Origin: RGIG3009 sp045578425
GTDB lineage: Bacteria; Bacillota; Clostridia; Oscillospirales; Acutalibacteraceae
Direction of reading: 5' to 3'
Length of the DNA stretch: 64,000 bases
Assembly: GCA_045578425.1 (NCBI GenBank)
Contig: JAZNKF010000038.1
Coordinates: 1 to 64,000, forward strand
In this document: piece by piece, positions 49,733 through 59,013 of the stretch
Layout of the letters: every line of letters starts with the position of its first letter
Position numbering within the stretch: the first letter of the stretch is position 1
Notes under the pieces: generated by a model
Seen by the model: only the letters and a program-made list of their open reading frames with translations
Database searches by the model: none
What the model was told of the DNA's origin: nothing
Program-made: the position numbers and the translations under genes

Positions 49733-52700
49733 TTATTCGACCGTTACTTTAACGGTAGCCGTCAGCGGTGTACCGCCGTCAATGGGAGTGGCGGTAACCG
49801 TTACGTTGGTGGTACCCAAAGCGGTAGCCGTGAGTACCGAAGCGGAAGTTTGCGCGAATACCGCGGTGTTTTCCGCTGCCAAAGTAAAGGTGTATTGCGT
49901 TTTATCCAGTGTCGGGAAACAACCGTTGAGCAACCCTAAATTACTGCTGCTCGACGAAAGTTTTTTGCCGATTCCCTGGATGATGTAACCATCGGTTTCT
50001 ACCAACGACAAATCATCAAAGTACGCGGTGGTTGTACCGCTGTTACGCAAAATCATGCTGTAATTTCTTTCGCAAGCGTATGCCCCGTTGACCACGTTAT
50101 AGGTGGTAAAGGTGTATGAGAATTCTACCCATTCATCCTCAGTATGACCTGCTGTCGGTTGTTTTGTCACGGTGGAACCATCGTATAACGGTAGAGTATA
50201 GAACTGTACCAAATTGGCACCAACCGAGCCTTTAACACGACCGGAGAAACGATAGGTTTTACCGGGTTTGATGTTGGCTTGATAGAGATAACCGTACGTT
50301 CCCGCAGGCATTGCCAAGACACGATTGCCATCGACTTCGGTAACAACCGAACCTTTGCCGTCGGCAATAAGAGTGTAGTTGGGGTCGCTGTGATGCCACG
50401 TGGCGTCATCGGCATCTGCGAGCGATTCAAAATCACCGATAGGCAACCGTTCTCCCAAATCGTCTACGGTAAGTGTATATTGTTCAAGTAAAGCGTCCGC
50501 CGTGTACGCCGATATGACCGCTTGACCACTATGGTGAGCCGTTACCTTTCCGTTGCCTACTGTTGCGACGGCAGGATTGCTGGAATGCCACATAACGGAA
50601 GCATTGTCAGCAAGCGGAAGTACACGGGAAGCGTTGTGTGCCCATGTCATTGACGAAATTACCGTGTCTTCGTCTGCCTGCGGAATCACATTTGCTGCTT
50701 GTCCGTCGGCTTGCCACACGCGGATATAGTCAATTTCGAGCGGCCAGCCCTTTGAACCGGCAAGAATGAGCGGAGAAAGCTGGTTGTCAAACGTTGAAAG
50801 AGCATCTGCACGAGCTGTTCCTGTTCTGACCGTCGTTGCCGGATAGGTTTCGCTGCCGTCTTCGCTCCACGTTTGGCTGAAACATTGTACCCCATCAACG
50901 TACGCTACCAAAACACCTTCGCTCCACGAATAGCTAACGGTATGCCACTCGCCGTCGCCAATATCAAGTTCGTCGCCGTTGATGCCATACGATTTCCCGT
51001 TGTTGATATGTTGTGTTCCGCTGGGGCTCATTTGGTCGTGCATAGTAATGGTCCAATGCATATCGCCGTATGCATCGCCCCAATATTCCATCCAGTCCAT
51101 TTCTACGTGACGGTTTAAGGTGCCGGCAGCCGAAGAGATGGTTTCGGGCGGGAACGACCAAATAGCCGGACCTTTGGAACCGGACGGGGCATCTGCATCT
51201 TTATTATGGTTGAACCGTGTGCGGAATTCCAAGTACCCGTGAGTAAATCCACGCCAACCGGCGGCGGTTCTGCCATCCATGGTACAGAGCAACCAGTTGT
51301 ACCGCATGTTATCCGCTTCCAGAAGAATACCGTTTTCAGTCAACGTGTAGTCAGAAGCGTCACCCGAAATATCGGTCAAATCGGTCAAATACCATTTGTA
51401 GCCGTAGTTGCCGGTATAGGTGGTATCCACGTTAGCGGTGTCAAAATCATCGCTGAATATTAACTTGTTGTAGCCGCTCGCTTGTGCCAAAGCAGGCGCG
51501 TTCAAGAGTGCGTCTGCTACGCGGAGATTGGTTTGGGTTCCGTTCCGCTCTTCCGCTGCCAGCAAGGTGTGGGCGCGGGCAGAAATGACCCATTCGCCTT
51601 TCAAAGCCGTCCAAGGAACAGCGGTAGTCAACACGGTTTGCGCCCCTGCTTGTAAGCCGCCTTGATGAGTCAAGGTTGCCAGTTTGATATCGGCTTCGCC
51701 GTTAGTGGCGCGCAAGTCCACCATGATGTCTTGATCGATATCTTCCGTGCGAGGATTGGAAACCTTCACCGACACGGGAACCTGCGTTCCGGTCAATACT
51801 TGCGTAGCACCCGAAGCTACCACCAAGTCGGAAACTTCCAAACCTGTGCTTTCCGCCACGTAGAAATCATCGATATACACTTCGGTCGCACCGGTGAATT
51901 TGAGCCGTGCCGACCAGTTAAGGTTAATGCTTGGCATTGTAATAACGGCACTATACGTGCTGTAACCCTCTGCATCCACAGCGGTAGATGTGGTATGAGT
52001 AACGATGGCATTGGCAATGTTGCCGGTGGTCATTACTGCTTTGGCTGTTCCGTTAACGCCCTTGTAGCGGAAAGAAACAATCAGCTTATCTCCCGCTGTT
52101 ACCACAGGGGCAATATGACCTAACAAAAGGTATTTGTCCGTTTCGTCCAATCCTGATAATTTCCAAACGGCGTTATCGCCGTCTTGCGCCAAATTCACGG
52201 TAAATTTACTAAATACCGAGTTTACACCCGGTGCTGCCGAAAGCGGCAACGCCGAGCCGTTTTCGCCGGATATCATGTTCATACCCGGAACGTATTCCGT
52301 AATGGCAAAATCATCAAAATACACGCTGGTGCCGTCTTTGTTCGCGTTATAAACATACAGACCTTTAATAACCGACATGTTGGCAGACGGAGTAAATACC
52401 AGTTGTGCTTCCATCCATTCGTTGGCAGATTTTGTTGCCGCAGCATGGAAATTGTAGGAAGCCGGAAGAGTTGTGCTGTCACTCCACCAAATATGACCGC
52501 TGCCGCCATACAGTTTATAACGGAAAAGATAGGTTTTCCCCGCTGTAAGCGGTTCTGCCAAAGTAATGTTGGTCAGTTGCACGCTCTTGGTAGCATCCAC
52601 GGCTCCCAAAATTTCCAACGCTTTACCGCCGCCAAAACCTGCCGTGGCGTTCACGGTGGAGTTGGCAGTTTCCCAACCGCTGCCGACAGGAGTACCCTCC

Positions 52701-53980
52701 ATATCGCCGTTGGGGAAAAACTCATTACGCACAACAGGACGCGTTACCGTTACTTCACACGTATCGGTTTTTCCGTTAGGAAGCGTTGCGGTAATAACAA
52801 CTTTACCGGGTACTACACCGGTAACTTTGCCGTTGTTATCAACCGTGGCAATGGCTTCATCCGACGAAGACCACGTTACGGTATTATTAGCAGGTTTCAC
52901 AGTATACGCTAAATCGACCGACTCTTGAGCCGCGACTTTAACAACAGAATTGGTAATATCCACTGCCGTGGTCTGGCCGATATAAAAATCATCGATAAGT
53001 ACTTCCGTTGTACCGGAAAAAACCAAGTAATATATCCAAGTAAAAGAAACGATATTTGCCTTTGCCGTATAAATCTTCCAACCCGTGTTATTGGGGTCGG
53101 CAACATTTGTCACATTGCTTAAACTGCCATCGTTGGCATTAAGAGCTACGCTGCCCGATGCCGTTTTGTAGCGGAACGAAATATCAATTTCATCACCCGC
53201 CACCGTCGGCGGTTTAATGGCATCTAAATGCAGGTATCCGGAATGATAGTTGGAAGTTAATCCCGAAAAACGCCACACGTCATTGCCGTTATCGTTGAAA
53301 AGACTCATATTCGCGGCGAAATTATAGAATATGTTTCTGGGGTACACCGCGTTGGTCGACATCGGTAGTGCCGAGCCATCACTGCCGGTAACAAAGTTCA
53401 TGCCCGGCACGTATTCCACAATTTCAAAATCATCAAAATACACACTGTTGGTGGTTTGATTTTTATTGTATACATGCAAACCGTTGATGACTGCCATATC
53501 CGCTTTGGGTGAGAAAATCATCTGCACTTGTGTCCATTCGGTTGCACTTTTGGTAGTAGCCTCTTTGCAGTTAATATCAGCCGATAACGTCGAAGAATCA
53601 CTCCACCAAAAGAAACCTTGCCCGCCATACAGTTTATAACGGAAAACGTATGTCTTCCCCGCTACAAGCGGTTGAGGCAACGTAATGTTTCTCAGTTGAA
53701 CATAGTTAGAACCGCCGTCTTTGCCGTACACTTCCAGTGCTTTACTACCGCCAAAGCCTGCGGTATCGTTTATGGCTGTTACTGTTGATGTCCATCCAAG
53801 ACCAACCGGTGTTCCTTCCAAATCACCGTTCGGGAACAGATTGGCCGAAGGGATTTCGGGTTCTGCTAATGACGTTGCCGCCGCCGGTAATACCAAACCG
53901 GAAAGGCAGCATGAAAGTAGCAATGCTATCGAAAGACAGCAGGCTAGCATCCGTGTGGGTGTTCGTGTTGTTTTTCTCAT
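49733..53980 (-). CDS. Secreted modular glycoside hydrolase family 16 protein
   Basis: The 1415-residue exported protein starts with a signal peptide (1-36, ending near PAAATS). Two long repeats follow: residues 47-336 and 420-710 each contain two carbohydrate-binding-like modules (opening with NLFPNGDLEGTPVG and FFPNGDMEGTPVG). They are separated by a Big_2 Ig-like domain (338-414). A CARDB-like stretch (712-820) precedes the GH16 domain (about 835-1092), with the catalytic EMDWME (Glu960 and Glu965). Another Big_2 (1100-1175), a third binding module (1178-1330) and a last Big_2 follow. GH16 enzymes cut beta-glucans, laminarin, agar or carrageenan. It has no LPxTG signal, dockerin or SLH domain, so it may be freely secreted. 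Confidence 0.9.
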   Translation of the reverse strand: MRKTTRTPTRMLACCLSIALLLSCCLSGLVLPAAATSLAEPEIPSANLFPNGDLEGTPVGLGWTSTVTAINDTAGFGGSKALEVYGKDGGSNYVQLRNITLPQPLVAGKTYVFRYKLYGGQGFFWWSDSSTLSADINCKEATTKSATEWTQVQMIFSPKADMAVINGLHVYNKNQTTNSVYFDDFEIVEYVPGMNFVTGSDGSALPMSTNAVYPRNIFYNFAANMSLFNDNGNDVWRFSGLTSNYHSGYLHLDAIKPPTVAGDEIDISFRYKTASGSVALNANDGSLSNVTNVADPNNTGWKIYTAKANIVSFTWIYYLVFSGTTEVLIDDFYIGQTTAVDITNSVVKVAAQESVDLAYTVKPANNTVTWSSSDEAIATVDNNGKVTGVVPGKVVITATLPNGKTDTCEVTVTRPVVRNEFFPNGDMEGTPVGSGWETANSTVNATAGFGGGKALEILGAVDATKSVQLTNITLAEPLTAGKTYLFRYKLYGGSGHIWWSDSTTLPASYNFHAAATKSANEWMEAQLVFTPSANMSVIKGLYVYNANKDGTSVYFDDFAITEYVPGMNMISGENGSALPLSAAPGVNSVFSKFTVNLAQDGDNAVWKLSGLDETDKYLLLGHIAPVVTAGDKLIVSFRYKGVNGTAKAVMTTGNIANAIVTHTTSTAVDAEGYSTYSAVITMPSINLNWSARLKFTGATEVYIDDFYVAESTGLEVSDLVVASGATQVLTGTQVPVSVKVSNPRTEDIDQDIMVDLRATNGEADIKLATLTHQGGLQAGAQTVLTTAVPWTALKGEWVISARAHTLLAAEERNGTQTNLRVADALLNAPALAQASGYNKLIFSDDFDTANVDTTYTGNYGYKWYLTDLTDISGDASDYTLTENGILLEADNMRYNWLLCTMDGRTAAGWRGFTHGYLEFRTRFNHNKDADAPSGSKGPAIWSFPPETISSAAGTLNRHVEMDWMEYWGDAYGDMHWTITMHDQMSPSGTQHINNGKSYGINGDELDIGDGEWHTVSYSWSEGVLVAYVDGVQCFSQTWSEDGSETYPATTVRTGTARADALSTFDNQLSPLILAGSKGWPLEIDYIRVWQADGQAANVIPQADEDTVISSMTWAHNASRVLPLADNASVMWHSSNPAVATVGNGKVTAHHSGQAVISAYTADALLEQYTLTVDDLGERLPIGDFESLADADDATWHHSDPNYTLIADGKGSVVTEVDGNRVLAMPAGTYGYLYQANIKPGKTYRFSGRVKGSVGANLVQFYTLPLYDGSTVTKQPTAGHTEDEWVEFSYTFTTYNVVNGAYACERNYSMILRNSGTTTAYFDDLSLVETDGYIIQGIGKKLSSSSSNLGLLNGCFPTLDKTQYTFTLAAENTAVFAQTSASVLTATALGTTNVTVTATPIDGGTPLTATVKVTVE

Positions 53981-54236
53981 AGTATTTCTCCTTTCCTATT
54001 CACAACGGTTCCTCCGGCGCGCCCCTTGCCGTTCGGCAACCTTTGTGTTAGTGGCATTATATCATATTTTCCTTTTTCTGTAAATATTTTTGTGCAACTT
54101 TTTTCTTTTTTTCAACTTTTTTATCGTTTTTCTGCAATTATGCACAAAAATAAGGCAAAGTTTGCTTGCTTTTCGCTGCCTATTTTTGTCACTTTTAGAC
54201 AAAATTGGGGCACATTAGGACAGATTCCAATTAAAA
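53981..54236. other. Gene-free region between the GH16 gene and sigF
   Basis: This A/T-rich stretch holds long T-runs and the ribosome binding site of the GH16 gene (AAAGGAG). It must contain the GH16 promoter, but no convincing -35/-10 pair was found. No strong terminator follows sigF. No gene, tRNA or repeat was seen. Confidence 0.6.
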
Positions 54237-54890
54237 TCACCCCGATAATCGGCGGCGAAGTTGTCCCAAAATGGCGCGTTCGCGGCGGGATACTTGCACT
54301 TGTGTCATGCCCAACTGTTCGGCGGTGACTTGTTGTGTCTGCCGCCGAAAATAGCGCAAATAAATCAGTGACCGGTCGTTCGGTTCAAGTTCTCCCAACA
54401 CTTGTTGCAGTGCCAAGCGGTCGGTAATGCGTTCTTCGGGCGGGGCAACCGGGATATCCATTTCGTCCCCCTCATCCTCCCCACGTGTCAGCGACAAGGC
54501 GGGCAACGAAGCCCCCAGTGCCAAAGCCGCTTGTTCGCGTTCGACACCGAGTATGGCTGCCAATTCGCCTACGTCGGGTTCGCGTCCTTCTCGCTTGAAA
54601 AACGTTTCGCGTTCGCGGGTAACTTTGAGCGACAATTCTTTGAGCGTGCGGCTGACTTTGACCGTGCCGCCGTCGCGGAACAAACGGCGAATTTCTCCCA
54701 ATATCACCGGCACGGCGTAGGTGGAAAATTTGAGTCCTCTGCTTTCATCAAAACCGTCCACTGCTTTGACAAGTCCCATGCATCCTGCTTGAAACAAGTC
54801 GTCGTATTCGATACCGCGCCCCGCAAACCGTCTGGCGCACGTGTGTACCAATCCCATGTTATCGCAAATGGCTTGTTCTCGCTTGCTCAC
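54237..54890 (-). CDS. sigF: Sporulation sigma factor SigF
   Basis: Sigma-F directs early forespore transcription. The 217 residues include region 2 (GIEYDDLFQAGCMGLVKAVDGFDESRGLKFSTYAVPVILGEIRRLFRDGG), region 3, and region 4 with its helix-turn-helix (TAEQLGMTQVQVSRRERAIL). It is about 35 residues shorter than Bacillus SigF, mostly at the N-terminus. The spoIIAA and spoIIAB genes before it, with ATGA overlaps, make SigF rather than SigG the right call. Confidence 0.95.
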   Translation of the reverse strand: MSKREQAICDNMGLVHTCARRFAGRGIEYDDLFQAGCMGLVKAVDGFDESRGLKFSTYAVPVILGEIRRLFRDGGTVKVSRTLKELSLKVTRERETFFKREGREPDVGELAAILGVEREQAALALGASLPALSLTRGEDEGDEMDIPVAPPEERITDRLALQQVLGELEPNDRSLIYLRYFRRQTQQVTAEQLGMTQVQVSRRERAILGQLRRRLSG

Positions 54891-55339
54891 ACTGCCCTCT
54901 CTTGCCGATGGCGCACCGCTATGTATTTTTCCATCGTCACGACCGTGCCTTTCCCCACGCGGGAAGAAACACGCAAACGGTCGGTAAAGCTTTCCATAAC
55001 CGAAAATCCCAATCCCGAACGGTCGTCACCGCCCGTGGTAAAAAGCGGTTCCATCGCCTTATCAACGTTATCAATCCCACAACCGCGGTCACGGATTTTG
55101 ACCACGGTGCGCCCATCGGCAAACAGTTTCATGTGGATGGTGATGGTGCCGATTTCGTCACGGTAAGCATGAACAATGCAGTTCGTCACCGCCTCCGAAA
55201 CGGCGGTGCGTAAATCGGCAAGTTCGTCCACCGCCGGGTCGAGCTGTGATAAAAACGAAGCCACCACCGAACGGGCAAACCCTTCGTTTGCCGAACGGCT
55301 GGGAAAAGATACTTTCATTTCGTTCATTGGTTTTCTCAT
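54887..55339 (-). CDS. spoIIAB: Anti-sigma-F factor and kinase SpoIIAB
   Basis: SpoIIAB binds and holds SigF and phosphorylates SpoIIAA. The 150 residues follow the GHKL ATPase pattern: FARSVVASFLSQLDPAVDELADLRTAVSEAVTNCIVHAY (N-box), VKIRDRGCGI (G1) and DDRSGLGFSVMESF (G2). The start at 55339 makes an ATGA overlap with spoIIAA; an internal Met at residue 5 aligns better with the Bacillus start. Confidence 0.96.
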   Translation of the reverse strand: MRKPMNEMKVSFPSRSANEGFARSVVASFLSQLDPAVDELADLRTAVSEAVTNCIVHAYRDEIGTITIHMKLFADGRTVVKIRDRGCGIDNVDKAMEPLFTTGGDDRSGLGFSVMESFTDRLRVSSRVGKGTVVTMEKYIAVRHRQERAV

Positions 55340-55689
55340 CGTCTTGTTACCCCCTGTTTTTTCTTATTCTCGATTTTGGATGCGGTTTCCCACACCGGCA
55401 AGTGTTCCAGCCCTGCCAATTTCATCACGCGCAGCAAACGTTCGCTGGCACCCACCACCAGCAATTTACCGCCGCGCGATTGCATCAGCCGATACCGTCC
55501 CATAATCAGTCCTATCCCCGAACTGTCCATAAACGTCACGCCCGAAAAATCCAACCGTAACAAATCCGAATCGGAACGCGCCACCGCGGCATCTACCTGT
55601 TCGCGCATTGTGCGCGCCGAGTGATGGTCGAGTTCCCCCGAAAGCCACACCGTGAGTCCCGACGGTGCCGCATCCATGCGTATTACCAT
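55336..55689 (-). CDS. spoIIAA: Anti-sigma-F factor antagonist SpoIIAA
   Basis: This STAS-domain protein has 117 residues. In its unphosphorylated form it displaces SigF from SpoIIAB. The phosphorylation site is visible in FMDSSGIGLIMGRYRLM. GGGAGGC precedes the start. It is the first gene of the spoIIA operon; a sigma-H promoter would be expected upstream but was not recognised. Confidence 0.95.
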   Translation of the reverse strand: MVIRMDAAPSGLTVWLSGELDHHSARTMREQVDAAVARSDSDLLRLDFSGVTFMDSSGIGLIMGRYRLMQSRGGKLLVVGASERLLRVMKLAGLEHLPVWETASKIENKKKQGVTRR

Positions 55690-55796
55690 AGTTTCATGCC
55701 TCCCTTTGTGTTCTCTTTTATCATACAGGCTTGTCCATGCGTTTTTGGTAGAATCCCGCCGTCTGAAAAGGAAATGTTTTGTCGCACAAAAATAAC

Positions 55797-55836
55797 AAAA
55801 CGACCGAGGAAAATTTAAATTTTCCTCGGTCGTTTT
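55797..55836. terminator. 40-base perfect palindrome, likely bidirectional terminator
   Basis: Positions 55797-55816 and 55817-55836 are exact reverse complements with no mismatch (arms beginning AAAACGACCGAGG and ending CCTCGGTCGTTTT). It lies six bases after the HMA-like gene stop on the minus strand. Its T-rich ends fit a terminator. Confidence 0.85.
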
Positions 55837-55842
55837 TGTGTT

Positions 55843-56061
55843 TTATACTACCGGAAATCCGGCTTGTGAAAGGGCGGTGGTGATGGTATCCACCGTTGTT
55901 TTTTTGGGTGAAAAGGTAACTTGTGCCACCGACAAGCGGTGGTTGACGGTGGCGGATTTCACCCCGTCGACTTGCCGCAACGCTTTAACAGCGGCGTTGC
56001 CGGTAGCTTGGTCGTGCACACCCGATAACGTCATGGTAATGGATTCGGTTTTGGAAAACAT
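55843..56061 (-). CDS. HMA-fold protein without the metal-binding CxxC
   Basis: The 72 residues follow the heavy-metal-associated domain pattern: TMTLSGVHDQATGNAAVKALRQVDGVKSATVNHRLSVAQVTFSPKKTTVDTITTALSQAGFPV. The GMTCxxC loop that binds copper or mercury is replaced by GVHDQATGN; the protein has no cysteine at all. It cannot be a normal CopZ chaperone. It is monocistronic with AGGAGTGA before the start, between cysS and spoIIAA. Confidence 0.8.
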   Translation of the reverse strand: MFSKTESITMTLSGVHDQATGNAAVKALRQVDGVKSATVNHRLSVAQVTFSPKKTTVDTITTALSQAGFPVV

Positions 56062-56107
56062 TTGCGGTCACTCCTATCAAAGCATAGCGTGTCCGAAAAC
56101 TTTTCAA

Positions 56108-57502
56108 TTATGCACGGTGCCATTTCATGCCCTGCGGCGTATCTTCGACAATAATGCCCATGGCTTTGAGTTCATCGCGGATGCGGTCAGATTCTGCCCA
56201 GTTTTTCTCGGCACGCGCCAAACGACGCTTTTCGACCAATTCTTCAATTTGCGCGTCGTCTCCGTCGTTTTGGCGGCTGTATAAAAGCCCCAACACGTCG
56301 GCAAATTCGTTAAACAAACCGAGTGCCAGTTCGCAACTGCCTTTGGTGACGTTGCCGCTTGCAATCATAATGTTGCAATCTTTGGCGAGTTCAAACCATG
56401 CGGCAATACCGTCGGCGGTGTTTAAATCGTCGTCCATGGCTTCAATAAACTGTGCGCGGCGTGCCTCGCAGAATGCTTTGACAGCTTCGTCCGCTTCGCC
56501 GTCGGCGGCGTTTTTGAGTGCAAATTCCAAACCGTCGCGGCAATTATATAACCGTGTCAGCGCGGCTTTGCCTTGTTCGATGCTTTCGTTGTTATAGTTG
56601 ATAGGGCTGCGATACGACGACGAAATCAAGAAAAAGCGAATCGGCTCATATCCAAATTGTTCGGCAACATCACGCACGGTAAAGAAGTTGCCCAGCGATT
56701 TGGACATTTTTTTGTTATCGACGTTAATGTAGCCGTTGTGCATCCAATACCGCGCAAACGGCACACCGTTGCAACATTCACTTTGCGCCACTTCGTTTTC
56801 GTGGTGCGGAAAAATCAAATCCTGACCGCCGCAGTGAATGTCAATCGACTCGCCCAAATACCGACGCGCCATGGCGGAACATTCGATGTGCCAACCGGGA
56901 CGACCGTCACTCCACGGGGACTCCCACGCAGGTTCACCGGGTTTGGCGGCTTTCCAAAGCGCAAAGTCGAGCGCATCTTCTTTTTCTTCGCCCACGCCGA
57001 TGCGCGCGCCCGATTCCAAATCGTCAATCGGTTGATGCGATAACTTACCGTATTCGGCATCGCGGCGGGTGCGGAAATACACGTCACCGTTGTCGGCACG
57101 GTAGGCGTAGCCCTTTTCTTCCAGAGTACGCACAATATCGATAATTTCATCAATATTTTCGGTTGCTTTGGGATGTACCGTGGCTTCGCGCACACCTAAC
57201 CCCGCAGCATCCACGCGAAATTCGTCAATGTAGCGCTTGGCAATGACGTCGTACGTCACGCCTTCTTCGTTGGCGCGACGGATAATTTTGTCGTCAATAT
57301 CGGTAAAATTCTGCACAAATTTCACCGTATAGCCGCGCCATTCCAAATAACGGCGCAACACGTCAAACACGCAAAGAGGGCGCGCGTTACCAATGTGAAT
57401 GTAATTGTATACCGTCGGACCGCACGCGTAAATGCGCACCACACCCGGTTCGAGCGTCACCAGTTCTTCCTTTTGGCGCGCCATGGTATTATAAACTTTC
57501 AT
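56108..57502 (-). CDS. cysS: Cysteinyl-tRNA synthetase
   Basis: This class I synthetase charges tRNA-Cys. The 464 residues include the zinc Cys in YACGPTVYNYIHIGNARP with the HIGH-type motif, CGGQDLIFPHHENEVAQSE, and KMSKSLGNFFTVRD (KMSKS). It overlaps the end of cysE by 14 bases and shares its Cys T-box leader, so cysteine synthesis and charging rise together when tRNA-Cys is uncharged. Confidence 0.97.
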   Translation of the reverse strand: MKVYNTMARQKEELVTLEPGVVRIYACGPTVYNYIHIGNARPLCVFDVLRRYLEWRGYTVKFVQNFTDIDDKIIRRANEEGVTYDVIAKRYIDEFRVDAAGLGVREATVHPKATENIDEIIDIVRTLEEKGYAYRADNGDVYFRTRRDAEYGKLSHQPIDDLESGARIGVGEEKEDALDFALWKAAKPGEPAWESPWSDGRPGWHIECSAMARRYLGESIDIHCGGQDLIFPHHENEVAQSECCNGVPFARYWMHNGYINVDNKKMSKSLGNFFTVRDVAEQFGYEPIRFFLISSSYRSPINYNNESIEQGKAALTRLYNCRDGLEFALKNAADGEADEAVKAFCEARRAQFIEAMDDDLNTADGIAAWFELAKDCNIMIASGNVTKGSCELALGLFNEFADVLGLLYSRQNDGDDAQIEELVEKRRLARAEKNWAESDRIRDELKAMGIIVEDTPQGMKWHRA

Positions 57503-58130
57503 GTTGAGTACCTCCTACTTGTTCTTCCAATTCTTGAATACGTTTTTCCAAACGTTGTAATTCCTGCGTAATAGGGTCGGGAATGTGAACTTGGTCAAGT
57601 TCCGCGACCTTTTCGCCTTTGCGGCGAACCACGCGGGCGGGAACACCCACCGCGGTGGAATGCGAGGGGATATCCTGCAACACCACGGCACCCGCCGCAA
57701 TGCGCACGTCGTCACCAATGGTAATGGGACCGAGCACCTTGGCACCCGCACCCACCATGACACGGTTGCCCAAGGTGGGATGACGTTTACCTTTGTCTTT
57801 GCCTGTACCGCCCAAGGTAACCCCTTGGTACAACGTGCAGTCATCACCAATAATGGTGGTTTCACCAATTACCACACCGGTACCGTGGTCAATGAACAAG
57901 CGTCTGCCGATGGTGGCGGCGGGATGTATTTCGATATTGGTGCGGTTTGACGACCGCCACGAGATTTGCCGTGCAATAAACTTAAACCCATGGCGGTAAA
58001 ACCAGTTGGCAAGACGGTGCGACCGCACGGCTTTGAACCCGTTATACAACAGCAGTACTTCCCAAATCGAGCGTGCGGCGGGGTCGCGTTCGCGCACCAC
58101 GGCAATATCTTCACGCAATCGTTTAAACAA
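57489..58130 (-). CDS. cysE: Serine O-acetyltransferase
   Basis: CysE acetylates serine, the first committed step to cysteine. The protein is about 213 residues, with the helical N-terminal part (KRLREDIAVVRERDPAARSIWEVLLLYNGFKAV) and a left-handed beta-helix of hexapeptide repeats (IHPAATIGRRLFIDHGTGVVIGETTIIGDDC). The start is probably TTG at 58130: GGAGG lies seven bases upstream and homologues begin MFKRxRED. A longer frame to 58214 would run through the T-box terminator and is unlikely. Confidence 0.93.
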   Translation of the reverse strand: MFKRLREDIAVVRERDPAARSIWEVLLLYNGFKAVRSHRLANWFYRHGFKFIARQISWRSSNRTNIEIHPAATIGRRLFIDHGTGVVIGETTIIGDDCTLYQGVTLGGTGKDKGKRHPTLGNRVMVGAGAKVLGPITIGDDVRIAAGAVVLQDIPSHSTAVGVPARVVRRKGEKVAELDQVHIPDPITQELQRLEKRIQELEEQVGGTQHESL

Positions 58131-58150
58131 AAGGACACCTCCCAAAAAAC

Positions 58151-58409
58151 AAAAAACCTTCGTTACCCCAAAAGGCAACGAAGGTGCAAAACACGGTTCC
58201 ACTTCGACTTTCACTCAAAACCCTTTAACGGTGGTGGGCCGGACAAGGATACTGAAAAAATTTTTGTTCCCCTTGTCTGCTCGCGGAGGCATTTCGCCGT
58301 GGATTCGCCAAGGCGGCTTACAGCCGATGACCGCCTCTCTCTGGTGCGAAAGAACACAGGTACTTCTTCCGTTCAACGCAGTTATTTTGTAGTTACTATT
58401 GTTATTATA
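58151..58409 (-). promoter_or_regulatory. Cysteine T-box riboswitch, with promoter, upstream of cysE-cysS
   Basis: An extended -10 box TGCTATAAT (TATAAT at 58404-58409) starts the leader. Stem I shows AACGGAAGAAGTACC (with the AGTA bulge) and AGAGAGAGG. A TGC (Cys) specifier candidate lies at 58289-58291 in GAAATGCC. The T-box element GAAGTGGAACCGTG is at 58192-58205 and contains the TGGA bulge that pairs with the free tRNA end. The terminator (CCTTCGTTGCC / GGGTAACGAAGG plus six T) is at 58151-58186. It fills nearly all of the 305-base gap before cysE. Confidence 0.92.
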
Positions 58410-58434
58410 GCAGATTTTTTCAAAAAATCTACCC

Positions 58435-59013
58435 TTATTTTTCATTTTTAAAATATTCGCGGTTTTGCCACACGTATTCCACGCCCGCAATCAGTGTGAG
58501 CACCACCGAAATCCAAATCAAAATACGGCCAATCAGCAACGGTATCGAAAAAGCGGCAGCGGGGACCGAAAGCCAGTTTTGCCACGTGGCAAATTCCAAC
58601 GCCGTCAGCATATAAATGATGGCTATAAACTGTGCCACGGTTTTGAGTTTTCCCCAGTAGCTCGCGGCAATGACTTTGCCGTCTTTGGCGGCAATCAAAC
58701 GCACCGACGTAACCATAAACTCGCGTGTGAGCACCAAAAACAGCGCCCACACGTTCATTTGCCCTTTTGCCAAAAACAGCAAGAACGCCGCCGTAGTCAG
58801 CATTTTATCGGCAAGCGGGTCCAAAAACTTGCCAAAATTGGTAATCAGCCCGCGCGCACGTGCAATTTTACCGTCAAACATGTCGGTCAGTGCCGCGGTG
58901 ATAAACACAATGAGCGCCGCTCCGTAATGAAAGGGAAATTCCCACAAAGCCAGCACCAAAAACAGCGGTGCTAATACAATACGCAGTACGGTTAATTTGT
59001 TTGGCAAATTCAT
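58435..59013 (-). CDS. pgsA: CDP-diacylglycerol-glycerol-3-phosphate 3-phosphatidyltransferase
   Basis: This integral membrane enzyme makes phosphatidylglycerol phosphate. The 192 residues start MNLPNKLTVLRIVLAPLF and contain the CDP-alcohol transferase motif D-G-x2-A-R-x8-G-x3-D-x3-D in DMFDGKIARARGLITNFGKFLDPLADK. Several membrane helices follow. The start at 59013 overlaps rimO as ATGA. It ends the recA-recX-rimO-pgsA series. Confidence 0.96.
   Translation of the reverse strand: MNLPNKLTVLRIVLAPLFLVLALWEFPFHYGAALIVFITAALTDMFDGKIARARGLITNFGKFLDPLADKMLTTAAFLLFLAKGQMNVWALFLVLTREFMVTSVRLIAAKDGKVIAASYWGKLKTVAQFIAIIYMLTALEFATWQNWLSVPAAAFSIPLLIGRILIWISVVLTLIAGVEYVWQNREYFKNEK

Noticed and set aside
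55690..55796. Sigma-H promoter of spoIIAA
   Set aside because: Expected from Bacillus, but no sequence close to the sigma-H consensus was found at a suitable distance.
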